The position numbers and the translations under genes were made by a program. From an uncultured Pelagibacteraceae bacterium (GTDB lineage: Bacteria > Pseudomonadota > Alphaproteobacteria > Pelagibacterales > Pelagibacteraceae), in assembly GCA_902635225.1 (NCBI GenBank), contig CACPNG010000001.1:36050-100049 (forward strand): 64,000 bases of DNA. Direction: 5' to 3'. Positions 23,863 through 32,298 of this stretch are shown here, in pieces; position 1 is the stretch's first letter, and each line of letters opens with the position of its first letter. The notes under the pieces are model-generated. The model had not been told where the DNA came from, did not search any database, and saw only the letters and a list, made by a program, of their open reading frames with translations.

Positions 23863-24986
23863 TGTTTAGAGCAAGATCAATTCAATCCTCTTTAAGTTTA
23901 AAGGATAAAATTCTATCTATAGATTACGTTTTAGTGATCTCTATTTTTATACTCGGACTTTTAAGTATTTTAGCTATGTATTCAACTGATGGAGGAGAAT
24001 TTAAATATCATACAAATAGCCACATTCTTAGATTCTTTGTTTTTTTTGGAATGTTTTTTGTTGTTTCGTTTATACAAATTAGATTTTGGCATAGCCAAAG
24101 CTATCTAATATATATTTTATTTTTTATTTTATTACTTGGAGTAAAATACTTTGGTTTGACTTCATCAGGTTCAAAACGATGGCTTGATTTATACTTTATG
24201 AATCTTCAACCGTCTGAATTAATGAAAATTGGACTGATTTTGTTTTTAGCTAAATATTATCACAGAGTTTCAATTGAAAATATAAACCAGATTAGATATC
24301 TTTTTTTACCTGTTGTAGTACTTATTTCCCCAATAATTTTAGTTGCAACACAACCTGATTTAGGGACATCTCTATTAATTGCTGCTGGTGGAATAACAGT
24401 AGCCTGGTTAGCTGGGGTAAGGGTAAAATTTTTTGCGATCTCTGGTTTTGCTTTTCTTGCTTTATTACCAATAGCTATTTCATTTTTAAAACCATATCAA
24501 AAGTCGAGAATATTAACTTTTTTAAATCCAGAAAGAGATCCTCTTGGTGCTGGATATCAAATCATTCAATCTAAAATTGCTATTGGTTCAGGCGGACTAT
24601 TCGGAAAAGGTTTTTTACAAGGATCACAAAGCTATTTAGATTATTTGCCAGAAAAACATACCGACTTTATATTTACCCTGTTTTCTGAAGAATTTGGATT
24701 TTTTGGATCACTTTTCATTTTACTGCTATATGCTTTAATAGTTTGGAGAATAGTTAAAATTGGAAACGTGACACGAAGCAACTTTGGCAAATTATACTGT
24801 TATAGCTTTGCAACCGCATTTTTCATTTATGTGGTTGTAAATATGATGATGGTACTTGGTTTACTTCCAATTGTTGGATCTCCATTACCTATCATGTCTT
24901 ATGGTGGATCCTCAATGATGGCTATAATGTTAGGTTTAGGAATAGCAATGTCTTGTAAAATTTATAAAGATACCCCAGTTAATTAA
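23862..24986 (+). CDS. mrdB: Rod shape-determining SEDS glycosyltransferase RodA
   Basis: SEDS pattern: FLQGSQSYLDYLPEKHTDFIFTLFSEEFGF, GSPLPIMSYGGSSMMAIMLGLGI. Confidence 0.95.
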   Translation: MFRARSIQSSLSLKDKILSIDYVLVISIFILGLLSILAMYSTDGGEFKYHTNSHILRFFVFFGMFFVVSFIQIRFWHSQSYLIYILFFILLLGVKYFGLTSSGSKRWLDLYFMNLQPSELMKIGLILFLAKYYHRVSIENINQIRYLFLPVVVLISPIILVATQPDLGTSLLIAAGGITVAWLAGVRVKFFAISGFAFLALLPIAISFLKPYQKSRILTFLNPERDPLGAGYQIIQSKIAIGSGGLFGKGFLQGSQSYLDYLPEKHTDFIFTLFSEEFGFFGSLFILLLYALIVWRIVKIGNVTRSNFGKLYCYSFATAFFIYVVVNMMMVLGLLPIVGSPLPIMSYGGSSMMAIMLGLGIAMSCKIYKDTPVN

Positions 24987-25061
24987 ACCTATTTTGGTCA
25001 AATTTGATTTTATTATCATCTTGTATAATATGTAAATTGGTGGTTAATTTATGAAAATAAT

Positions 25062-25517
25062 ATGTTTGGTGATAAGAAAAAAAAACTTACAGACTCAGAA
25101 AGATCTTTAATTAGTGAAACGGTTAGCATTGAGGGCACTATAAATAGTTCAGGCGCTATAGACGTGGCTGGATTAATTAAAGGTCCGGTGTATTCCAAAG
25201 AGATTATAATTAGAGAAACTGGATCTATCACTGGCACAATAGAAGGTGACCACGTTGAAATTCACGGACATCTTGATGGAAAAGTTTCAGGCCAGGATGT
25301 AGTTATTGGTGCAACAGGGACTGTAAAAGGCGATATTGAATTTGGAAACAATTTAAAAACAGAGAATGGTGCAGATATAGATGGCTATATCAAAAAAACA
25401 AATAAATCTAAATCTACACTAACAGGTGACTTCTTATTTAAGAAGAAAGATAAAAAAGACCCTTCAGAAAATTCAGAGGAAAGACCAGAAGTTGTTAATA
25501 AAGAGGCCTTAGCCTAA
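25062..25517 (+). CDS. Bactofilin-family polymer-forming protein
   Basis: Right-handed beta-helix repeats: SISGTIEGDHVEIHGHLDGKVSGQDVVIGATGTVKGDIE-like pattern (SITGTIEGDHVEIHGHLDG...). Confidence 0.9.
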   Translation: MFGDKKKKLTDSERSLISETVSIEGTINSSGAIDVAGLIKGPVYSKEIIIRETGSITGTIEGDHVEIHGHLDGKVSGQDVVIGATGTVKGDIEFGNNLKTENGADIDGYIKKTNKSKSTLTGDFLFKKKDKKDPSENSEERPEVVNKEALA

Positions 25518-25544
25518 TCTACCGCACTACTATTTCTTTGAACA

Positions 25545-26822
25545 TTGAAATATAATTTCCTAATGGAAAATTATAAATGTAAATCAGTTGGAATAATAGG
25601 TTCTGGTATCCAAGGCGTTTGTACAGGTTTGCAACTAATAAAAAAAGGAATACCTGTCACAATTTTCGACCGTCAAGATCCTTTATCTCAAGATTTTAAA
25701 CCAGCTTCGTATGGAAACGCTGGACATTTTTCACCTTACGCTGTTTTACAACTCAATCGCCCCGATATTTTATTTGATGTTCCAAAGATGTTATTTAGTT
25801 CTTATGGACCTTTAGCCTTAAAATGGAATTACGTCCCCAAAATGATAAATTGGTTTTTTTACTATTTAAAAAACTGCAATAAAAAATCTATGATGCATAC
25901 TGCTAAAAATATGCATCAAATTCTTAGTCTGTCAAATGATGCCTATGAGGAAATTTTCCAAGAAATAGATACAAATGGATTAGTTGAAAAAAAAGGCATA
26001 ATTTATGTTTGGACAAATAAAAATCTTAAAAGTAGAAATTTAGAGATAAAAGTTCGGGATGAACTTGGAATTAAGCAAAAACTATTATCACAAAAAGAAG
26101 TTTTAGAATTAGAACCTAATTTGAATCCAGTTTTTGATGCTGGTATTATATATGAGTCCGCTATGCACGCTAGAGATCCACATGGAATACTAAAACAAAT
26201 TTTCAAATTATTTTTAAAAAGAGGTGGAAAATTTATTCAAACGAATATTAAAAGCGTTGAACAGTCTAAAAATGATGAAACTATACTGAGATCAGAGAAA
26301 GAAGAATATAAATTTGAAAAATCTGTGGTAGCTTCAGGAGCTTTCTCCAAACAGTTTACAGATCAATTAGGAGAAAAAATTCCATTAGATACCGAGAGAG
26401 GTTATCACGTACATTTTAAAGGACAAGAAAAATTGATTTCAAGACCGGTAATCTTCTTAGACAGAGGTTTTGGAATGACACCAATGAATCAAGGACTTAG
26501 AGCAGTAGGCACTGTAGAACTCGGCGGAACTGAAAATCCTTTATCAAAAAAAAGAATTGATTATGTAATTAGATGTGCGAAAGAACTTCTTCCACAACTG
26601 GGAGCTCATGAGGATGAATGGCTAGGATTCAGGCCTACGCTACCAGATTTTCTACCAATACTCGGACCATCTTTAAAAAATAAAAACATCATCTATGCTT
26701 TTGGCCATCAACATTTAGGCTGGACTTTGGGAGCTATTACAGGCAAAATCGTATCAGGTATTGTTGCTGGAGAAAAAACAAATTTAGATTTATCTCCTTA
26801 CAGTTCAAAAAGATTTAATTAG
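25545..26822 (+). CDS. FAD-dependent oxidoreductase, D-amino-acid dehydrogenase (DadA)-like
   Basis: SVGIIGSGIQGVCTGLQLIKKGIPVTIFDR Rossmann; C-terminal WLGFRPTLPDFLPILGPS...GHQHLGWTLGAITGKIV. Confidence 0.87.
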   Translation: MKYNFLMENYKCKSVGIIGSGIQGVCTGLQLIKKGIPVTIFDRQDPLSQDFKPASYGNAGHFSPYAVLQLNRPDILFDVPKMLFSSYGPLALKWNYVPKMINWFFYYLKNCNKKSMMHTAKNMHQILSLSNDAYEEIFQEIDTNGLVEKKGIIYVWTNKNLKSRNLEIKVRDELGIKQKLLSQKEVLELEPNLNPVFDAGIIYESAMHARDPHGILKQIFKLFLKRGGKFIQTNIKSVEQSKNDETILRSEKEEYKFEKSVVASGAFSKQFTDQLGEKIPLDTERGYHVHFKGQEKLISRPVIFLDRGFGMTPMNQGLRAVGTVELGGTENPLSKKRIDYVIRCAKELLPQLGAHEDEWLGFRPTLPDFLPILGPSLKNKNIIYAFGHQHLGWTLGAITGKIVSGIVAGEKTNLDLSPYSSKRFN

Positions 26823-26829
26823 AAAATTC

Positions 26830-27720
26830 TTGTCAAAAAATTATTTAGCTTATACTTTTCTTACATTTGCGGCTTTATTCTGGTCAGGAAACTTTATTGT
26901 TGGAAAATTTGCTACTTTATTTGAGGTGCCACCTCTTACTTTAAATTTTCTAAGATGGGTCATGGTATGGTTTATTTTAATTCCTTTCACAATAAAAGAA
27001 ATTGTAGCAAAGAAAAACTATATTAAAGAAAATTTTTTTGCCATTGGTATCATGGGAATATTATCAATCAGCACTTTTAATTCTGTCGTGTACCTTGCCT
27101 TAAATTTTACTCAAGTTATAAACGCAGTTTTAATGTTGGCTGCTATTCCACCCATGATAATAATTTTTTCCTCACTTATGAAAATTGAAAAAACAAATAT
27201 GTTTCAATTATCTGGATTGTTTTTGTCAATATTTGGAGTTGCAACAATTATATCAAATGCAGATGTTCAAAAAATAATTTCTTTAAGTTTTAATAAAGGA
27301 GACATATGGATGCTAGTTTGTGTTTTGAGCTGGTCATTATATTCAACTTTACTCAAAAAAAATAAATTTCAATTATCTCAATTTTCTTTAATCCAAATCA
27401 TGGTAACTGTGGGATTAATATTTTTAGTTCCGCAATTTTTATATGAACAATCAATCGGATTAGATGTAAAAATTAATAAAGCTTTTATATTTATTTTAAT
27501 TTATGTAGTTATCTTTCCTGCGATCGCAGCTTACTATTGTTGGCAAAAAGCTATAGAATTAATAGGGCCTAATAGATCATCGATGTTTATCCAGTTAATG
27601 CCACTTTTCAGTGCATTAATGGCAATTATAATTTTCAAAGAAAAATTTCAATTATTCCATTTTATTGGAGCATCTTTTATTATATCTGGTATTTATTTAT
27701 CAAATAGGAAAACTCAATGA
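26830..27720 (+). CDS. EamA/DMT-superfamily transporter
   Basis: About 10 TM segments; AAYYCWQKAIELIGPNRSSMFIQLMPLFSALMAIIIFKEK. Confidence 0.88.
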   Translation: MSKNYLAYTFLTFAALFWSGNFIVGKFATLFEVPPLTLNFLRWVMVWFILIPFTIKEIVAKKNYIKENFFAIGIMGILSISTFNSVVYLALNFTQVINAVLMLAAIPPMIIIFSSLMKIEKTNMFQLSGLFLSIFGVATIISNADVQKIISLSFNKGDIWMLVCVLSWSLYSTLLKKNKFQLSQFSLIQIMVTVGLIFLVPQFLYEQSIGLDVKINKAFIFILIYVVIFPAIAAYYCWQKAIELIGPNRSSMFIQLMPLFSALMAIIIFKEKFQLFHFIGASFIISGIYLSNRKTQ

Positions 27721-28667
27721 TTAAAGTTGCAGTACTGGACGATTATCAAAGTGCCTTTGAAGAGATTATCGATATAGAAAAATTTAAGAAAAAATTTGAC
27801 TTTAAAATTTTTAATGAAGCTTTCATCGATGAAAATGAAGCTATTGAAGCCTTGGAGGAATTTGATGCATTATTTATTATGAGAGAAAGAACACCCATCA
27901 CAAAAAATTTATTAATAAATTTACCAAATCTTAAATATATAATGACCTCAGGTATGCGCAATAACTCAATTAATTTAGAAGAAACGAAAAAAAAAGGTAT
28001 TTTGGTGTGTGGAACTGAAATAAATCCAAATCCAGCAGCTGAGATCACTTGGACTTTAATATTAGGCCTTTTGAGAAACGTTAAGCAAGAAATTGATAAT
28101 ATGTTTCAAGGATATTGGCAGACTACCATTGGTTCAGAATTAAAAGGTAAAATGTTGGGAGTAATAGGCTTGGGAAAAATTGGAACACAAGTTGCAAAGG
28201 TAGGCAAAGCTTTTGGAATGGAAGTTTGTGCTTGGAGTGAAAATCTAAATTTGTCTCACGCAAATGAACTTGGTGTATTACCTATGAGTAAAGAAGATTT
28301 ACTTAAAAATTCAGATATAATTTCTATTCATTTAGTCTTAGGTGAAAGATATAAAAACTTAATTACAAAAAAAGAAATTGAAATGATGAAAAAAACTTGT
28401 TTTCTAATCAACACTTCGAGAGGCCCAATTATTAATGAAAACGATTTAGTTGATGCTTTAAAAGATGAAAAAATAGCTGGTGTTGGTTTAGATGTTTATG
28501 ATAAAGAACCTCTTCCACAAGACCATAAACTTCGATTTTTTCCAAATGCTTTATTATTACCCCATATTGGTTACGTGACTGCTGAGAATTACTCAAAATT
28601 TTATCCGCAAATGATTGAAAATTTAGAAAGTTGTCTAGAAAACAAGCCTCTACGGATAATCTCATAG
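27717..28667 (+). CDS. D-2-hydroxyacid dehydrogenase family protein
   Basis: GKMLGVIGLGKIGTQVAKVGKAFGM; NTSRGPIINENDLVDAL; LPHIGYVT. Confidence 0.9.
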   Translation: MIKVAVLDDYQSAFEEIIDIEKFKKKFDFKIFNEAFIDENEAIEALEEFDALFIMRERTPITKNLLINLPNLKYIMTSGMRNNSINLEETKKKGILVCGTEINPNPAAEITWTLILGLLRNVKQEIDNMFQGYWQTTIGSELKGKMLGVIGLGKIGTQVAKVGKAFGMEVCAWSENLNLSHANELGVLPMSKEDLLKNSDIISIHLVLGERYKNLITKKEIEMMKKTCFLINTSRGPIINENDLVDALKDEKIAGVGLDVYDKEPLPQDHKLRFFPNALLLPHIGYVTAENYSKFYPQMIENLESCLENKPLRIIS

Positions 28668-28776
28668 AAAAGCACTTCCATTACAGGTTGTATTATATAT
28701 AAACTCATTTTGAGTGATTCGTTTGTTTTGTAACGAACAAATCTCTGCTTAAATTGGGGAAATTATAAAAGGGAGT

Positions 28777-29181
28777 ATGAAAAAAATTTTAGGCTGTTTG
28801 CTTGGACTCACTTTGCTAACTGGTTGTGCAGAGTCTTTAGCTCTATTAGGACCTACCTCTACCGCAGTAACTGGTGGAAAAATTACACAATCAGCTTTTT
28901 CTACAGCAGTAAATTATGGAGTAAAAAAACAAACTGGAAAAAGTGCGATGGAACATGTAATGACATACGCTGAAGAAATGAATCCACAGAAAAAAAAGAA
29001 AGAGCCCTGCCTATCATTTGCTGAAAAAACTAACTCAGAAATTTGTGCTATTGTGAAAACACAATTAAAAATAACTAAATCGAAGATCTTAGAAATATCA
29101 AAAGAAAAATCTTTAAAAGATCTTACATCATCACTTCAGTCCAAAATAAATAAAAAATCTAAAATTAAGTACTTAGATTAA
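28777..29181 (+). CDS. Small lipoprotein, tandem paralog 1
   Basis: Lipobox LTGC at N-terminus; AESLALLGP...YGVKKQTGKSAMEHVMTYAEEMNP. Confidence 0.8.
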   Translation: MKKILGCLLGLTLLTGCAESLALLGPTSTAVTGGKITQSAFSTAVNYGVKKQTGKSAMEHVMTYAEEMNPQKKKKEPCLSFAEKTNSEICAIVKTQLKITKSKILEISKEKSLKDLTSSLQSKINKKSKIKYLD

Positions 29182-29290
29182 CTAATCTAAAACGAAATCA
29201 GTCTAGCCAATTTAAGATCTTGACAACTGTAGGTTGTGTTAATAAAACTAATGCGCTCACAATTAACTTTTAATTAAAGATGAAGCAGAT

Positions 29291-29725
29291 ATGAACCATT
29301 TAAAACAAATTTCAAACATGAAAAAAATATTAATTCTATTATCAACGGTTTTTTTACTTACTGGGTGCGCTGAGTCTTTAGCATTACTCGGTACTGGCAC
29401 ATCTAATGGAAAAATATTACAGTCTTCTATTAATTCAGCAGTAAGTTATGGAGTTAAAAAACAAACAGGAAAAACTCCATTGGAACACGTTATTGCTTAT
29501 GCAGAAGAAAAAAATCCTGAGAAAAAAAAAGAAACCTGTATTACTTCGTTTGAAATAACAAGATCTGAATTTTGCACGATTGTTAAAAAACAAATTAAGT
29601 CTAAAAGCACTAATATGATGGAAAAGACTACCGAAATTGCGAAAGAATATCCAAAAAAAATAATTAAAGAGATATCTAAGATTGAAAAGATAGCCAAAAA
29701 TTCAACTATTTATAATAGAAGGTAA
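29291..29725 (+). CDS. Small lipoprotein, tandem paralog 2
   Basis: Same architecture: LTGCAESLALLGTG...YGVKKQTGKTPLEHVIAYAEEKNP; start may be ATG 29320 (MKKILILLS). Confidence 0.8.
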   Translation: MNHLKQISNMKKILILLSTVFLLTGCAESLALLGTGTSNGKILQSSINSAVSYGVKKQTGKTPLEHVIAYAEEKNPEKKKETCITSFEITRSEFCTIVKKQIKSKSTNMMEKTTEIAKEYPKKIIKEISKIEKIAKNSTIYNRR

Positions 29726-29747
29726 AATTAATTTTTTCTTAAAAGAT

Positions 29748-29770
29748 GGCCCCAACAAATAATTGGGACC
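29748..29770 (-). terminator. Possible terminator downstream of metY
   Basis: Hairpin GGTCCCAA-(N7)-TTGGGGCC on minus strand; U-run weak. Confidence 0.4.
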
Positions 29771-29783
29771 ACCTAGTTTATTT

Positions 29784-31076
29784 TTATGCAGCCAAAGCTT
29801 GTTTAATATCTGCAACAATATCATCTGGATGTTCTATACCAATTGATAATCGAACATAACCTGGCGTAACACCTGCAGCTAACATTTCTTGCTCAGTTAA
29901 TTGACTGTGAGTTGTTGTAGCCGGATGAATCGCTAAGCTTCTAGCATCACCAATATTTGCCACGTGGTAAAGCATTTTTAAGTTATCAATAAACTTAGCT
30001 CCTGCTTCTTTTGTGCCTAGATCCATACCTATCAAAGATCCATAACCACCTTGCATATATTTTTTAGCTCTATCTCTAATTTCACCTTGGTAATTAGTTG
30101 GATAGATTACTTTTTTAACTTTTTTGTGCCCATCTAAGAAATTAACAACTTTTTCAGCATTACTACAATGTTGTTTCATTCTTAAAGCTACAGTTTCCAA
30201 ACCTTGAATGATTTGAAAAGCGTTGAATGGACTTAATGGAGCACCCAAGTCTCTCAATAAAACCACTCTAGCTCTAATTACAAATGGAATATTAGCACCA
30301 GTTAATTGTGGAACTGCATCTGCCCAAACTGCACCGTGATAACTTTGATCTGGCTCATTTAATAGAGGTTGTCTTTTTCTATCTTTAATCCAATCAAAAT
30401 TTCCTCCGTCTACAATTATTCCTCCAATCGAAGTACCATGACCACCAATATATTTTGTCAAAGAGTGCATTACGATTGCAGCTCCATGAGCTAAAGGTTT
30501 ACATATTACCGGTGAAGCTGTGTTATCGATAATTAAAGGTATACCTTTTTTTTTACCGATATCAGAAACTTCTTTAATTGGAAAAACACGAAGGTATGGA
30601 TTTGGAAGAGTCTCACCGTAGTAAGCTCTTGTTTTATCATCAGTCACTTTTTCAAAGTTTTTTGGATCTGCAGGATCTGCAAATCTAACTTCAATACCTT
30701 GTTGTCTTAAAGTATTTTTAAATAAGTTTACTGTGCCTCCATATAAGTCAGTCGAAGCAACGATGTTATCTCCAGCTTGTGCTAAGTTTTGTATACACAT
30801 TGCTGAAGCAGCTTGACCTGATCCAACTGCGCATGCCGCCACACCGCCTTCAAGCGCTGCAACTCTTTTTTCTAGCACATCAACAGTTGGGTTCATTATA
30901 CGTGTGTAAATGTTACCAAACTCTTTTAGACCAAATAAATTTGCAGCATGTTCTGCATTTTTAAATTGGTAAGAAGTTGTTTGATAAATCGGAACTGCTA
31001 CAGCTGTTGTAGTAGGATCAGCTCTATAATCACTACCATGTAAGCCAATAGTTTCCGGATGTTTAAAATCAGCCAT
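29784..31076 (-). CDS. metY: O-acetylhomoserine sulfhydrylase / PLP-dependent Cys-Met metabolism enzyme
   Basis: QTTSYQFKNAEHAANLFGLKEFGNIYTRIMNPTVDVLEKRVAALEGG; VMHSLTKYIGGHGTSIGG; SAM riboswitch leader. Confidence 0.93.
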   Translation of the reverse strand: MADFKHPETIGLHGSDYRADPTTTAVAVPIYQTTSYQFKNAEHAANLFGLKEFGNIYTRIMNPTVDVLEKRVAALEGGVAACAVGSGQAASAMCIQNLAQAGDNIVASTDLYGGTVNLFKNTLRQQGIEVRFADPADPKNFEKVTDDKTRAYYGETLPNPYLRVFPIKEVSDIGKKKGIPLIIDNTASPVICKPLAHGAAIVMHSLTKYIGGHGTSIGGIIVDGGNFDWIKDRKRQPLLNEPDQSYHGAVWADAVPQLTGANIPFVIRARVVLLRDLGAPLSPFNAFQIIQGLETVALRMKQHCSNAEKVVNFLDGHKKVKKVIYPTNYQGEIRDRAKKYMQGGYGSLIGMDLGTKEAGAKFIDNLKMLYHVANIGDARSLAIHPATTTHSQLTEQEMLAAGVTPGYVRLSIGIEHPDDIVADIKQALAA

Positions 31077-31110
31077 TGATTTTCCCCCTTATTGTTTCTC
31101 TTGTTGTTTC

Positions 31111-31173
31111 GTTCATTTTTTCTCCGTCTTTCTGGAGAAGAATGAACGAAGTTAAATTCTGTTCATCTTCTCC
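31111..31173 (-). promoter_or_regulatory. Three-segment mutually exclusive hairpin in metY leader
   Basis: A GGAGAAGATGAAC (31173-31161), B GTTCATTCTTCTCC (31147-31134), A' GGAGAAAAAATGAAC (31125-31111). B is complementary to A and to A'; A and A' each carry an SD-like GGAG followed by ATGAAC. Confidence 0.65.
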
Positions 31174-31226
31174 TTTTTAGTACTTCGGCATATGCCAGGT
31201 GTACAATATGGTTCAAATACCCGGTT
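31168..31226 (-). promoter_or_regulatory. SAM-V-like riboswitch aptamer covering a Shine-Dalgarno
   Basis: Minus strand ACCGGGTATTTGAACCATATTGTACACCTGGCATATGCCGAAGTACTAAAAAGGAG; UUGAACC...UUGUA...CUAAAAAGGAG pattern as remembered for SAM-V. Confidence 0.65.
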
Positions 31227-31243
31227 TAATTTTAGATTGGGTC

Positions 31244-31273
31244 CAAAAAAAAACCACCGGCTAAAGCGGTGGT
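31244..31273 (-). terminator. Intrinsic terminator of the SAM-II riboswitch
   Basis: Minus strand ACCACCGCTTTAGCCGGTGG followed by a 9-10 nt U-run. Confidence 0.88.
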
Positions 31274-31284
31274 CTAAATGACTT

Positions 31285-31340
31285 TTGCGCTTTAGCTGGA
31301 TTTATTAAGCGCCCGCAAGTTGCCTTAACTCAGCGCTATT
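31285..31340 (-). promoter_or_regulatory. SAM-II riboswitch aptamer
   Basis: Minus strand AGCGCTGAGTTAAGGCAACTTGCGGGCGCTTAATAAATCCAGCTAAAGCGC aligns with the SAM-II core (GCGCUGAUUUAACC..UUGCAAGCGCGUGAUAAAUGUAGCUAAA). Confidence 0.85.
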
Positions 31341-31380
31341 TAATTTATAGCAATAAATTCAGGATTTTGTCAACTATCAA

Positions 31381-32298
31381 TTAAATATTATTCCAGAACG
31401 ATTTTGCAAGGTTTATTCCTGACAAATCTTTATATGCGGTTAGTCCAGTAGGGCTAGTAATGTTAATATCACCGATCAATTTTTCTTGTACGAAATCTAT
31501 CCCAGCAAAGTATATATTATTTTTCACTAAAAGTTTCCCTATTGCTTTACTAGCATTAACTTCTTTACTTGTTAGTTTTGTTAAGTTCGCTTTAGCTCCT
31601 TTACTCATATTAGATAAAATACTACCTTTTTTTGGCACTCTAGAAATAGCACCTACAACCTTTCCTTTTATAATAAAAACTCTTTTATCACCTTTAGAAA
31701 CTCCAGGTAAAAACTTTTGAAAAAATAAATGATTATGATTTTTTATTAATTTTTTAATTTTATTAGCATTAAAGGTTTTAAACAAAATTACATTATTGCC
31801 ACTAAAACCATTAATTGGTTTAGCTACAACAGCTTTATATCTTTTAAAAAAATTCCTTATCTCATTAAGATTTTCACTGATTAAAGTAGGAGGCATATAC
31901 CTCATAAAATTAATAGAAAAAAGCTTTTCAGAAACATTTCTTACTGCTGATGGATTATTGATTATCTTTACTTTTTTGGAAATATGGCTAAGCAAAAACG
32001 TTGTATATAAATAACGATTATCAAAAGGAGGATCATTTCTAATTAGAATGACCTTTGATTTTTCAAGGTTAAAATTGATCGTTTTTAATAATGAGTAAAA
32101 TTTCTTTTTGCTATTAAGAATTTTAATATGCTTACATAAAGCTACAACTTTTCCATTTAAAAAACTTAAATTTTCTGGTTCAAAATAAAATATTTTATAA
32201 CCTCTTTTTTGCGCTTCTGCAGCTAGGAGTATAGTCGTATCTGTTTTAAGATTTACTCTTTTAAGATCAGAACCCTGAATAGCTAAAATTTTCGTCAT
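31381..32298 (-). CDS. gshB: Glutathione synthetase
   Basis: ATP-grasp: IRNDPPFDNRYLYTT, KPINGFSGNNVILF, DINITSPTGLTAY. Confidence 0.9.
   Translation of the reverse strand: MTKILAIQGSDLKRVNLKTDTTILLAAEAQKRGYKIFYFEPENLSFLNGKVVALCKHIKILNSKKKFYSLLKTINFNLEKSKVILIRNDPPFDNRYLYTTFLLSHISKKVKIINNPSAVRNVSEKLFSINFMRYMPPTLISENLNEIRNFFKRYKAVVAKPINGFSGNNVILFKTFNANKIKKLIKNHNHLFFQKFLPGVSKGDKRVFIIKGKVVGAISRVPKKGSILSNMSKGAKANLTKLTSKEVNASKAIGKLLVKNNIYFAGIDFVQEKLIGDINITSPTGLTAYKDLSGINLAKSFWNNI

Noticed and set aside
27746-28048. 100-aa antisense ORF opposite the 2-hydroxyacid dehydrogenase
   Set aside because: Shadow frame; the sense gene has clear NAD-binding motifs.
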